A DNA stretch of 64,000 nucleotides from NCBI RefSeq assembly GCF_964020005.1, contig NZ_OZ026474.1:496001-560000 (forward strand), written 5' to 3'. The translations under genes and the position numbers were made by a program. This DNA is from Spiroplasma endosymbiont of Atherix ibis. GTDB lineage: Bacteria; Bacillota_I; Bacilli_A; Mycoplasmatales; Mycoplasmataceae. The notes beneath the pieces were generated by a model. That model saw only the letters and a program-made list of their open reading frames with translations, had not been told where the DNA came from and searched no databases. Shown piece after piece: positions 41,939 through 52,190 of this stretch; position 1 is the first letter of the stretch; every line of letters starts with the position of its first letter.

Positions 41939-43582
41939 ATGATAAGACATGGTTTTGAAATTAATAATTATAATTTATCATCATCAATTAGAAAAATAAT
42001 AGATGATTTAATAAATTTAAATTTAAATCCTTCAACAATTAATTTAATTACTGCTGAATTTTCTTCAACAAGTGATGAAATAAAAGAAAATATAGGAAGA
42101 TATATAGCAAACCTTTTAGAAATTGAAAACTTTTTGCTTGAACAAGAATATATAAAAAACAAAGATGCAAATTATGGTTTAAATTTTAAACAAGAATTAA
42201 ATATTAAAAATCGTCAGACAAATCTTTTAAGAATACAACAAATTTTTACAAAAAAAGATAACAATAATGAAATAATTAATTTTTTAAATAATCAAGATAA
42301 TAATCATCATCATGAATATTTAAAAAATTATAAAGAATCTATGTTTATTAAAAATAAAAAAGAAAAAAATAGAAGTTCTAAATTAGAAGAATTAGAAAAT
42401 AAAAAAAGAAGAATAGAGTTAGCAGTTTTAGAAGAACAAGAGAAAATAAAAATTGCTCAAAAACAATATCAAAAAGCAAAACTTGATGATGATGAAATTA
42501 CTCAAGAAATAAAATTGAATATAATTAAATTTGCAAATGAGAGATTAAGAGAAATATCTGAAGCAATTGAAACTTATAAAACAGTTGATAAAATACCAAA
42601 TAAAATTATTGATAATAAAATTTTAAATGTTAAAAATAAAGAGTATTATTATGAAAAAAGTTTAGATGAGGATCTTCTTTTTGATGATAAAGATATTTCA
42701 CAATCATTAGAAATAGATTTAGAAACTTTTTTTGATGTGCCTGGATTTGAAGATGATGATTATGAAGATGAAAATGAAATACAAGAGAAATTAGAAAATA
42801 AAAATGAGTTAGAAATTGAACTTCCTAATATTGATTTAATAAAAAATAAAATAAAAAATTATAAATATAATAAAATAGTTTCAACTAAACAAGAATCAAA
42901 ACAAGATATAAAAATGTTAAAAGAAAATAGTGCTGAAAAAATAATAAAAAAAATTAAAAAGAAAAATAGAGCAAAAGAAAAAGAAATTGAAAAAATTTTA
43001 AAAGAAAAAGAGCAACTTGAAAAAGAATTAATAAAATTAAAAGAAGAAAAAAAAATTATTGAACTTAGAGAATTAGAATCTAAAAAGAAAAAACTAAAAG
43101 ACAATTTTGAAGAAACATTGAAAAAAGAAAAAATAAAATTTAATACTACTCATAAAATTCTTGAAAAAAAATGAAGAGCTGAGTCTATTAATCAAGTATT
43201 AAATTCAAAGAAAAAAGCTTTTAATGCTGTAAAAACTATAAAAGAAAAATCTAATAGTAACATTAAATTAAATAAAAATAATGATTTAAAATCAGTTGAA
43301 GAAGTAAATATGCGTAAAGTTTTATTTGAAGAATTACAAAATTTAAAAGAAAATAAGGAACCAAAAATTTCATTTAAAAATAAAAATAATATTTCAATAG
43401 AAGTGAAGAATCAAAATAAATTTGAAGAAGATGAAAAGAGAATAAGTTCTCTTGAAAGAAAAAAAGCTCTTAATATAATTTCTAAAGAAGAATTAAAAGA
43501 ACTAGAAATTAAAAAAAGAAATAATAATCACAGTTCTTCAAAAGTTAATTTAAAAAAATATAGATTAGTTACAAAAAAATAA
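41939..43582 (+). CDS. Charged coiled-coil protein, 547 aa
   Basis: ATG 41939 with AGGAGG; intact with one TGA Trp (about 43173). Residues about 1-80 form a mixed helical head, 130-210 a coiled coil (LEELENKKRRIELAVLEEQE), 255-285 an acidic stretch (FFDVPGFEDDDYEDENEI), and 320-410 a long Lys/Glu coiled coil (EKEIEKILKEKEQLEKELIK). No signal peptide. No recognised family; a cytosolic structural, adhesion-associated or cell-division scaffold is possible. Promoter lies at TATAAT near 41900 just after the duplicated terminator. Confidence 0.75.
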
Positions 43583-43658
43583 TTTATAAAAAATAAAATT
43601 TAATTTATTTTTTTATTTTTTTTAATATAGAAAAGTAATTTATTAAAGGAAAGTGAAT

Positions 43659-44189
43659 ATGAAAATAAAATTAGTTAAACCTAAAATTGATTATGAGCAA
43701 AAATTAGTAAATGCAATTAAGGAATTTTTTAAAGTTGATAATATAAAAAGTGGTATTGAAGGTAGTTCAAATATTGTTAGTTATGATTCAATACAAAAAT
43801 GATTAGACTTTATTAATAAAAAAGATTTAGATTCGAATTTGGTTCCTTTTATTCAATATTTAGTTATTAATGAATCTGATGATTTAGTAGGATTTGTAAA
43901 TATAAGATTATCTTTAAATAGTTATTTATTAAATTTTGGAGGACATATAGGTTATTCTGTAGTTACTAGTCAAAGACAAAAAGGATATGCAACAGAAATA
44001 CTTAAGCAAGCAATCAAAGAATGTCAAAAAAATAATATATTTGAAATATTAGTAACTTGCAAAAAAGATAATATAATTTCTGAAAAAGTTATTCGTAAAA
44101 ATAATGGAATTTTAGAAGATTTAAGAGAAATTAATCAAATAGAGTATAAAAGATTTTGAATTAATAAAAAAAATGGCAATATTAGTTAG
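43659..44189 (+). CDS. GNAT-family N-acetyltransferase
   Basis: 176 aa; ATG 43659 after AAAGGAAAG. The acetyl-CoA binding motif A is GYSVVTSQRQKGYATEIL (Q/RxxGxG/A pattern QRQKGYA), followed by the NNIFEILVTCKKDN strand and EKVIRKNNGILE, typical of GNATs that acetylate amines. Closest in layout to ribosomal-protein or small-molecule acetyltransferases; substrate unknown. Terminator at 44171 overlaps its last codons. Confidence 0.85.
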
Positions 44190-44209
44190 AATATAAAGCC
44201 ATTTTTTTA
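44171..44209 (+). terminator. Terminator of the acetyltransferase gene
   Basis: AAATGGC/GCCATTT stem with 20-nt loop and T-run. Confidence 0.7.
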
Positions 44210-44240
44210 TGCTAAAATAACATTATGAGGTGTAAAAATA

Positions 44241-46022
44241 ATGCAAGTAGACCAACAACTTTTCAATGGTTTTGATATATCATGATATACAAAAAATAGA
44301 ATGAAAAGCTTTCTTAAAAAAGTTGGATCAAGTTTTGGTTTTGTAATTATTTTAATGCCTATTTTTGGAATTATTTTATCAATAGGAAATGCTACAAATG
44401 TAAGGTTTTTAAAAGAAATAGGAAGTATCTTATTTTCTAATATTGGTATTTGATTTACACTTGCAATAATAATTGGTTTTACTTCAAATAAAGGAGTTGC
44501 AGTTTTTTCTGGAGTTTTATCTTATCTTGTAGTAAATGTTTTTATAGCAGCTTCAATAAATAAAAATAATGAGAGTACTTTTTTTAATATCTGATTTTGA
44601 CATAATCTTTCAGTAAATGCTTATTTATCAAAGTTATTTTTTGGTGGAATAGAAACATTTAATTCTGGAGTAATTGGAGGAATTTTAATAGGAATTTATG
44701 TAACTTATATTTACAATAAGTTTAAAGATACACAACTTCCTAAAGGATTAGATTTTTTTGCTAAAGAGAAACTAGTTATTATTTTATCTGTTATAGTTTC
44801 TTTAATATTTGCTTCACTTTTTATAATCATTTGACCTGTAATTGGTTTTGGTTTAACTACAATTGGAAGTGGAGTTGCTAAAACTTCAATTGGATTAGAT
44901 TCATTTATTTTCAGAACAATTCAAAGAATGCTAATTCCTTTTGGATCAAGTTTATTATGACAATCACCAATGTGATATACACAAATTGGGGGAAGTTTAA
45001 ATGAATATCAACAAGACTTATTAATTCAATATTTATATCGAGTAACATCTCCAGAAAATATTCAAACAATTGATCTATTAGCTTCAATTCCGCAAAAAGG
45101 TCACAGTCAACAAGAAATAATTGATATTTTTTCTAAATATTTAAATGAACATATAATTTATGAGTTATTATTTAATTCAATGAATGAATGATTTAAAAAC
45201 ACAAATAATATTTTTGCAACAAATCCAAGTGGAGATCAAATTATTTGAAATATTGTTTCAACAAATAAATATATAACAGTTGATGATTGTTGAAATTCAG
45301 AATTAAGAATAAGTAGATTCATATCTGGGGGATATGTTAATTCAATTTTTGTTCTTCCAGCATTAAGTTGTTTAATGTTTATAATGACTCCAAAAGGAGA
45401 AAAAAGAGCAAAAGTTGGTATTTATTTAACTGCTGCATTAATTGCAATGCTTGTGGGTGTAACAGAGCCTGTAGAGTACTTATTTTGTTTTACAATGCCT
45501 TTATTTTACTTTTCAATTTATTGTCCGTTTAATGGTTTATTAGCTGCAATTACTTCTTTATTTAAAGTTAAAGTGGGAACTTCTTTTTCAACAGGTTTAT
45601 TTGATTTTACATTAAGTGGAATTGTTCCAACTGTTAATGGAGTGAACACAAGAATATGAATTATTCCATTAATTGGTATTTTCTCAGCAATTGTAATATT
45701 TGCAATAGCATTTTTCTGATTTAAATTTTTTAATAAGAAAGAAAATTTAATTAATATGAATGCAAAAAAATTAAGAAATGATTTGCAATTGTTTATTGAA
45801 GATTTAGGCGGATTTAAAAATGTTAAATATTATCATTTAAAAGATAGTGAAATAGAAATTGTATTTAAAAGTGAACCTGATTTAAAAAAATTATTTAATT
45901 ATTTTAATAAAATTGAAAAAAAAGAAAATAATGTAATACTTTCAATAAAACCAGAAAATGAAGAGGTTATTATTTTATTAGATAAAATATATCAAAATAG
46001 AAAAATTAAAAAAAGACATTAA
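44241..46022 (+). CDS. PTS sugar permease, IIC with degenerate IIB domain
   Basis: 593 aa. The N-terminal EIIC (about residues 20-490) has the glucose/GlcNAc-family layout with 10 or so helices, GFTSNKGVAVFSGVLSYLVV and the sugar-binding GVTEPVEYLF. Residues about 506-593 correspond to an EIIB domain (LGGFKNV at 522), but the phosphocysteine loop normally read as CITRLR is KDSEIE: Cys replaced by Lys near residue 534. No EIIA domain. It would import a hexose or amino sugar with phosphorylation, yet cannot accept phosphate itself; it may borrow a IIB in trans or act as a facilitator or sensor. Overlaps convergent coaBC by 17 nt. Confidence 0.85.
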
Positions 46023-47193
46023 TATAACTATTTATTATGTTTAAAATATTAAAAGCAACTTTATCTTTTTTTAATTTTTCAAATTCAATAACTTTTTTTG
46101 ATTTAGCTAATAATATTTTAATTTCATTGAATTCAGATTCCATTGCATTTGCTAAATTAACAATTAACATATCTAAATTTTTCTCATTTAGCTTATTTCA
46201 TGCTTTTTCTAAGTTGAAATCATTTGCAAGAGAAAAACCCACTAAAAATTGATGAGTTTTTTGTTTTCCAAGTTCTTTTAAAACATCAACAGAAGGTGAC
46301 AAAGAGATAGTCATATCTTCATCTTTTATTGATCTTTTTTCAATTTTTTTATCAATATAATTTTTAACTTCAAAGTCATATAATGCAGCACTACAAATAA
46401 CTACATCATATTTTTCATAATCTTTTAACATTTCTTTTAGCATTTCATTGTTTGTTTTTACATAAATATTATCTTTATCAATATTGTTGGCAACTAAAGT
46501 ATCACCAAATACTGTTTTAAGGTACTTAGAGTTGTTTTTTAAGATATTTTTTAATTCATTACCCATTTTTCCACTACTTGCGTTTGTAATGTATCTAACT
46601 TTATCTATATAACTTCTTGTTTTTCCGAAATTTAGTAAAATAGATTTTTCTTTCAATTTATTAAAGTTATTTAAATAGTTATCTATAACTTCTACAACTT
46701 CTATTGGTTCTAAAGCTCTTCCTATACCTTCATGACCACTTGCTAATTTTCCAAATTTTGGTTCAATTCACTCAACTTTATTGGTAGAAAGCAATATTTC
46801 TTTATTTCTTTGATTTATAGAATTTAAATACATATTTGAATTCATACTTGGAAATAAAATAGTATTATAATTTGAAACAGCAAATATTAAGCTTGCAATA
46901 TCATCAGCTATACCACTAGATATTTTTCCTATATAATTATAGCTTGCAGGATATACTATGTTTAGTGAACTTTTAAAAGCTATTTTTATGTGCTCACCAT
47001 AATGATGGTTGTCATAAAAATCCTTGTCAAAAATATCTTCTAGATGATCAATATCATTTAAATTAATAAATCTTTTAGCATTTTTTGTAGCAATTATTTT
47101 AACTTCAAATTTTTCTCTTAATAAATTGTAAAGTTCTAAGGATTTGCTTGCAGCAATTCCACCTGTAATTATTAAATTTACTTGTTTTTTCAT
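46006..47193 (-). CDS. coaBC: Phosphopantothenoylcysteine decarboxylase / synthetase
   Basis: 395 aa bifunctional enzyme of coenzyme A synthesis. The CoaC flavoprotein half (1 to about 175): NLIITGGIAASKSLELY, YPASYNYIGKISSGIADD and the substrate-clamp motif PSMNSNMY. The CoaB half: GKTRSYIDKVRYITNASSGK (phosphopantothenate/CTP region), VICSAALYDFEVKN and LVGFSLAND. Joins phosphopantothenate to cysteine then decarboxylates it. ATG at 47193, stop 46006-46008, 17-nt convergent overlap with the PTS gene. Intact. Confidence 0.9.
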
Positions 47194-47285
47194 ATTTAAT
47201 GCCCATTTCTTTTATTATTATCTTATTTTTTTTGATTATTTTTATTTTTTTCTTAAAAAATATAGACATAATTAAATTAACAATT

Positions 47286-47307
47286 TATAATAATTTTTGA
47301 CTAGGAG
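47286..47307 (+). promoter_or_regulatory. Promoter -10 and Shine-Dalgarno of rpsU
   Basis: TATAAT at 47286-47291 and AGGAG at 47303-47307. Confidence 0.6.
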
Positions 47308-47315
47308 TTGAAAAA

Positions 47316-47480
47316 ATGGCAAGTGTTGTTGTACGCGAAGGTGAACCAATTGAAAAAACACTAAAACGTTTTCAAAAAGTAGCTGCTTCAAATAAATCAG
47401 AGGCAAGAAAACGTGAATATCATTTAAGTAAAAAAGAAAAACGTATTTACAAACAAAAGCAAAATAAAAAATTTGGATAG
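47316..47480 (+). CDS. rpsU: 30S ribosomal protein S21
   Basis: 54 aa: MASVVVREGEPIEKTLKRFQ then KSEARKREYHLSKKEKRIYK, the S21 signature. Small-subunit platform protein involved in initiation. It uses CGT/CGC arginine codons, unlike its AGA-only neighbours, consistent with high expression. TAG stop; next gene 92 nt on. Confidence 0.95.
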   Translation: MASVVVREGEPIEKTLKRFQKVAASNKSEARKREYHLSKKEKRIYKQKQNKKFG

Positions 47481-47571
47481 TATCCATTTTTTATTTTTTT
47501 GTTATTTGAGTTTCTTATTAACAAATAAGATATAATAACAATGTACTTAATTAATAAACAAGGAGATAACT

Positions 47572-48012
47572 ATGGCAATAAGAAATTCATCATCAGTTGA
47601 AGTTAAAGTTTTAAGACTTGATGCTTTAAGCAAAAAAAATCCAAATCTTAATAAAATTGATAAACAAAAAATTATAATTCCTGATATGACTTCAAAAGTT
47701 GAATTAGTAAAACAAGCTAATAAAGTAGCTTCTTATAAAAACTCAAAAGGTCAAGATTACTTAAGTGATTTACCTGAAGGAGTTAGAAAATCAATTGCAG
47801 AAAAAGAAAGAATTAATTTAGCACTAAATTTAGGTAAAAGTAATGATGCTGAAGAAATTAGAAAAAGACTTTCAATTGAAAAAAAACCGTTAAATAAAAA
47901 AAGAGCTAATGAATTAAGAAATGAAAGAGAAGCATTTTTTAAAGCTAACATTGAAAAAATACAAATGTCAAATATAAACAAAAAAACAAAAACTAAAAAG
48001 ATTAGTAAATAA
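47572..48012 (+). CDS. Hypothetical basic protein, 146 aa
   Basis: ATG 47572 after AAGGAGATAACT. Lys/Asn/Glu-rich, no membrane segment; helical C-terminal half KKRANELRNEREAFFKAN. No family recognised. Close to rpsU and with a strong Shine-Dalgarno, perhaps co-expressed; nucleic-acid binding is plausible from charge but unproven. Confidence 0.7.
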   Translation: MAIRNSSSVEVKVLRLDALSKKNPNLNKIDKQKIIIPDMTSKVELVKQANKVASYKNSKGQDYLSDLPEGVRKSIAEKERINLALNLGKSNDAEEIRKRLSIEKKPLNKKRANELRNEREAFFKANIEKIQMSNINKKTKTKKISK

Positions 48013-48013
48013 T

Positions 48014-48050
48014 AAAAAAATGAAATTTTTTAAAAATTTCATTTTTTTAT
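48014..48050 (+). terminator. Terminator
   Basis: AAATGAAATTTTT/AAAAATTTCATTT stem and T7. Confidence 0.75.
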
Positions 48051-48082
48051 ATTTTAAGTCGATTTTTTAAAAGGGGATTAAT

Positions 48083-48634
48083 ATGTATTATTTAAAATGT
48101 ATAATAAAAGATATTTCAACAGATTTAATAATTGTTGAATCTGCAAATATAGGTTATAAAGGTTTAAAACTTTTTAATGATTTTTTAGAAAAAAATCAAT
48201 AAATAAATTTATATGTAATAAATTATAAAAATGAATTTATTAATGAATTTTTATTTTTTAATAAAAAATAATCAAGAGATCTTTGTGAAATTCTTTTAAA
48301 TATAAAAAATGTAGGAATAACAACTATTAAAAAAATATTTCTAAAAATAAAAAGTGAAGAGTTTATAAAATTATGCAAAGAGCAAAATATTGATCAAATT
48401 ATTTCAAAAACTAAATTATCAGAAACAATTTGTAAAAAAATTGTACAAGAAATTAGAAGTAAAATATTTGATGAAAAATATAGTTTAAAACAAATGAAAA
48501 TCATAAATTCTTTAAACAAATTAGGTTATAAAATTTCAGATATTTATAGATCAATTCAACAAATTGATTTTAATTTAACTGAAGAAATTATTTTAAGAAA
48601 AGCTATTTCAAATTTAAATACTTATGGAAACTAA
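48083..48634 (+). pseudogene. ruvA: Holliday junction protein RuvA, two in-frame TAAs
   Basis: ATG 48083 with GGGGATTA. Weak but recognisable RuvA: N-terminal OB-fold region MYYLKCIIKD, then SRDLCEILLNIKNVGITTIK (helix-hairpin-helix region) and the C-terminal domain NSLNKLGYKISDIYRSI. TAAs at 48200 and 48269 fall in the OB-fold domain. Overlaps ruvB by 11 nt, the usual operon arrangement, which supports the identification. Intact RuvA would hold Holliday junctions for RuvB. Confidence 0.7.
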
Positions 48635-49541
48635 TATTTTTAGATCATCTTGTTTAGAAGAATTTATAGGACAAAAAAATGTAATTTCAAATTTAAATGT
48701 TTTTGTTCAATATGCAAATAAAAGAAATAAAAGTTTAGATCATATTTTAATTCATGGTTCTTCTGGATTAGGCAAAACTAGTTTGGGATACTTAGTATCA
48801 AAAATAATGCAAAAGAAAATATATGTTCTTAATGGTCCAAGTTTGCAAAAACCAAGTGATATTATTTCTCCTTTAACTTCTTTAAAAGAAAATGAAATTT
48901 TATTTATAGATGAAATTCATTCAGTTTCAAAAGAGGTTTTTGAAGTTTTGTATCCAGTTTTAGAAGACAATAAACTAAATATTATTATTGGAAAGGAATA
49001 TAATTCAAAAATTGTAAATATAAAAATTCCAAATTTCACTTTAATAGGAGCTACAACGGAATTAAATAAATTAACTAATACATTTGTAAATAGATTTCCT
49101 ATATGCTTTCATTTTCAGCATTACAGTGATTTTGAAATTTTTCAGATACTTAAAATAAATAGCAAAAAATTAAATATAAACTTAAATGATTAAATATTTA
49201 AGTACATATCTAAATTTTGTCAAAATACACCTAGAGTAGCTATTAATTTACTGAAAAGAATATATGATTATCTAATAATTCTAGATAATAAAAATATAGA
49301 TATAAATTTAATAAAAGATATTTTTAAAAAATTGGAAATTTATGATTCAGGATTAAATTATCAAGAAGTTAGTTACTTAAAATTATTAAACAATTATAAT
49401 TATTTGGGAATTGAAACTATTCAACAAATATTAGGACTTCAACAACAAATAATAATAAAAAATATTGAACCTTTATTAATTAGAAATTTTTTAATTGAAA
49501 AAACTAATAAGGGAAGAGAATGGCTAAAACAAAATTTATAA
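48624..49541 (+). pseudogene. ruvB: Holliday junction helicase RuvB, one in-frame TAA
   Basis: RuvB features in order: SCLEEFIGQKNVISNL, Walker A HGSSGLGKTS (canonical GPPGLGKTT altered), Walker B ILFIDEIHS, sensor-1 LIGATTE, RFPICFHF, and a C-terminal winged helix ending NFLIEKTNKGREWLKQN. A single TAA at 49191 separates the AAA+ core from the lid and winged helix. Branch migration would be lost together with ruvA, pointing to relaxed recombination repair. Confidence 0.85.
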
Positions 49542-49817
49542 ATTTTTATTGTAAACTTAAAAAATCATGTTTGAAAGTTCACTTAATTTTCTTGTAGATA
49601 AATCTGTTATTTAAAATTAAAAAAACAATGAAACCTTTAACATTAAAATAGAATTTTGTTATTAAAAGAAAATTTACAATATTTGTTATAAATTATTAAT
49701 TTATTTATCTATATTTAATTGAAATAAAATAAAATGATTATTATTCTTTATAACCTGGTATTTTTAATTAAAAGTACATATTAAAAGTGATAAAATAATA
49801 TGAGTAAGGAGATAACT
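49542..49817. other. Non-coding gap
   Basis: No gene seen. AAGGAG at 49804-49809 sets the start of the following gene at 49818 rather than at the ATG of 49800. Confidence 0.4.
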
Positions 49818-50669
49818 ATGAAAATAGCTGCATTTAATATAATTGATTGTGTTGAAAAAAATGATATAAGTTATTTTGAAAACTCAATAGAATTCTTTAA
49901 AAATAAGGGTTTTAATGTAATTGTTCCAGAAAATAAAATAGAAAATAATACACAAGAGCTAATTGAAAAGGATTTTGAAAGAATAATCAATAGAAATCCT
50001 TTTATAGCCTTGCCAACTTTTTGTAAAAAAGATGAACTTAATTTTATTAAAAAAGTTAATTGAAAAAAAATAAATAAATCAAAAATAATTTTTTGTGGTA
50101 ACTCTTTTATAACACCGTTTTTAAATGCTATTTTAAAATTTACTTCAAATGAAGTTTTATATGGGCCAAATTTTATAAGTAATTTTAATTTAGAATCTAA
50201 AGATAAAACTTATGTCTCTTTAATTAAAAAAATATCAATTAAAAAAGATATTGAAGAAATAGAATTAAATAATCCTAAATTTTTTGGTAAAAAAATAATT
50301 AAAGGTAATTTAATTGGTGGAGAAATTACTTCTTTTTTAAAAATGTATAAAACAGATTATATTTCAAAAGTAACAAAAAAAGACATTTTATTAATTGATG
50401 GTATTTTTGAAAATAAAGAAGAAGTTAAAAAAATAATATTTATTTTAAAAAGATATAAAATATTAAATAAAGTTAAAGCAATTCTAATTTGTCAATCAAT
50501 TATTGATAATCAAGAAATGATGGAAATATTTTTATCTGAAATGGAAAAAATAAAACACGCTAATATTGTTGTTGGAATAAAAGGTATGATGTCAGATGAA
50601 ATTAATATATTAAAATTAAATAAACAAATATTAATTAACTTTAAAGAATTTAAAGTTTTGCAAATGTAA
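49818..50669 (+). CDS. S66 (LD-carboxypeptidase / MccF-like) family protein
   Basis: 283 aa. ATG 49818 chosen because AAGGAG lies 8 nt upstream. S66 landmarks: IIFCGNSFITPFLNAIL (Ser of the GxSD-type nucleophile elbow, with Phe for the usual Asp), YGPNF, and NLIGGEITSFLKM (GGN/GGE segment). In LD-carboxypeptidases an E-D pair and a late GH motif complete the triad; here the corresponding segments read LLIDGIFENKEE and GIKGMMSDE, apparently lacking the His. Either a non-peptidoglycan acyl-peptide hydrolase or a degenerate pseudo-enzyme. A murein enzyme would be idle in a wall-less cell. Confidence 0.65.
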
Positions 50670-50813
50670 AAGACAAAGATAATAAAAATGGATATTAAAA
50701 TATTTGAATAAATCTTTAAAAAAATACTTTAAAAACTAAAATAATAATTTTAAAATTTTTAATGTCTACATAAGTTGGTATTTTTAACTTAATAATTATT
50801 AATTTTAAACTCT

Positions 50814-50849
50814 AAAGTGAGTAGGCATATTTATGCCTATTTTTTATTT
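50814..50849. mobile_element. IS-A tail remnant
   Basis: AAAGTGAGTAGGCAT with TATGCCTATTTTTT, the same end as at 13622-13651, cut off by the adjoining IS-B. Confidence 0.65.
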
Positions 50850-50887
50850 GAAGGTTCCCCCTATAGAGGGAACGTTTTTTTTTTTTT

Positions 50888-51709
50888 TTATCATTTTTTA
50901 TTTATTCTAATTCTATCATTATTATAAAAATCTAATCATGCTCATGCTATTTTTAAGCATTGATTAATGTTTTCAATATGACATGTTCTTATAGTTTCAT
51001 CTTTTAAACGACTATGAAAACTTTCATGCTTGCCATTATGATGAGGTGTTCCTGGTTTTGAATAACTTCTAATGATTTGCAAATCATTACATAAATTTAT
51101 GTAGTTTTCAGAAGTATATTGATTTCCATTATCTGAATGTAATAATATTGGACCTAAATATTTTTTATTTTTATATGCCATTTTTACAGCTTCAAGCATA
51201 AAATTTGTTTTTTGATTATCTATTCTTTTAGATTTTACTATTATTTCTCCAGTTAAATTATCTTGAACTGTGCAAATATAACCTTTTTTTGTTTTAACTA
51301 AAAATTGAGTTATGTCACTAGTTCAAATTTTTTTAAATCCCATTTCTTTTGCTTCTTTAAGATAATTTTTTCTAATAGTTTCTTTATATTTTTTAATTTC
51401 ATGTTTAGTTTGTTTCTTAATATAATATGCAATATGATTAAATTTTTTAAATATAAGTTCTAATTTTTTGTGATTTATCCTAAAAGGGTCAATATAATTC
51501 AATTTAAAATATAAAGATCATCTTTTAGCACTATAAGCACTAAGAAAATTATTTTTTTCAATTTCTGAAATCACTAAATTCATAATTCTTGTATCATTGA
51601 GGAAATTCATTAAAGTTTTATTTTCTTTATATGTTGATGTTCTATTGATATTTAAAATTTTGCAAATTATTGTTCGATTATATTTCGTATTTATTAATAA
51701 TTCCTGAAT
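50888..51709 (-). CDS. IS-B transposase OrfB (frameshift-dependent)
   Basis: About 273 codons, -1 relative to OrfA, with no own start: begins IQELLINTKYNRTIICKILN. Integrase core with IWTSDITQFLVKTKKGY (D1), PILLHSDNGNQYTS (D2) and HHNGKHESFHSRLKDE (E 35 residues later). Ends RINKKW then TAA. Catalyses strand cutting and joining at the element ends. The frame appears undamaged, so IS-B may still be active. Confidence 0.8.
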
Positions 51710-52038
51710 TATTTATTTTTGGTTTTACCCTTGGAGGCTCATTGCTTTTTTAAAATATTATTCTCCTTAATTAATTCTTTATTATAGTCGAATAGAACTC
51801 CTACAAACAAATCATTTGCCTTTTGAGATATGCTGTAATCTATTTTATAAGGCAAACGAGGTTTTGCTTCACTTATCTTTGCATTTTTATATTTGTTAAT
51901 TATTGTTCCAATTGATCCAGTAGTTGAGTTAAATTTTAATGCTATTTCTTTTAGAGAATAGCAATTCAAACTTAATTCAATAATTTTTTCTTTTTCTTCT
52001 TGAGTTCATTTTCTAAACTTTTGTCCTTTTTTAGCCAT
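51709..52038 (-). CDS. IS-B transposase OrfA
   Basis: 109 aa. ATG at 52038 with AAAGGAAAAA. MAKKGQKFRKWTQEEKEKII and LKEIALKFNSTTGSIGTIIN form the helix-turn-helix of IS3-family OrfA. It ends at an A-rich string just where the OrfB frame (-1) becomes open, so a -1 frameshift is the likely way to make the OrfAB fusion transposase. Confidence 0.8.
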
Positions 52039-52100
52039 ATATTTTTCCTTTCTATTATTATATAAAAGTGTCTCCTAAAATGGGAGAACCTTCAAATTTA

Positions 52101-52146
52101 TTTTTCCGTTTTTTTTTTTTTTTTATAGAATGATTGATATCAATTT
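52101..52146 (+). promoter_or_regulatory. Poly-T spacer promoter of the 52191 membrane gene
   Basis: 16 T (52109-52124), -10 TATAGA/TAGAAT right after it, then the palindrome ATTGATATCAAT and TTGAATT as upstream of lipoprotein 1. The -35 side is now IS-B-proximal sequence (TTTTCC), so the promoter may be weakened. Confidence 0.6.
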
Positions 52147-52190
52147 GAATTATATATTTGTTTTATAAGGGTCTTTAAAAAGGAAAAAAA

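Larger units (their letters stand above)
50850..52093 (-). mobile_element. IS-B: the most complete IS3-type element in the window
   Basis: 1,244 bp, minus orientation. Terminal inverted repeats: GAAGGTTCCCCC at the left and the complement of GAAGGTTCTCCC at the right. It encodes OrfA and OrfB with all DDE residues. It sits between an IS-A tail and a poly-T promoter. Partial relatives at 14.75, 33.4-33.6 and 38.76-39.65 kb show that it has moved or recombined repeatedly. Confidence 0.85.

Noticed and set aside
42859-43104. Phe/Ser-rich minus-strand frame opposite the coiled-coil gene
   Set aside because: Reverse complement of Lys/Glu-rich codons; no start signals.
5-49193. TAA reassigned to Gln in this organism
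   Set aside because: Intact conserved genes (arcA, arcB, arcC, coaBC, glcK, yqeH, terminase) end at TAA at the expected family length, so TAA is a real stop. Limited readthrough cannot be excluded.
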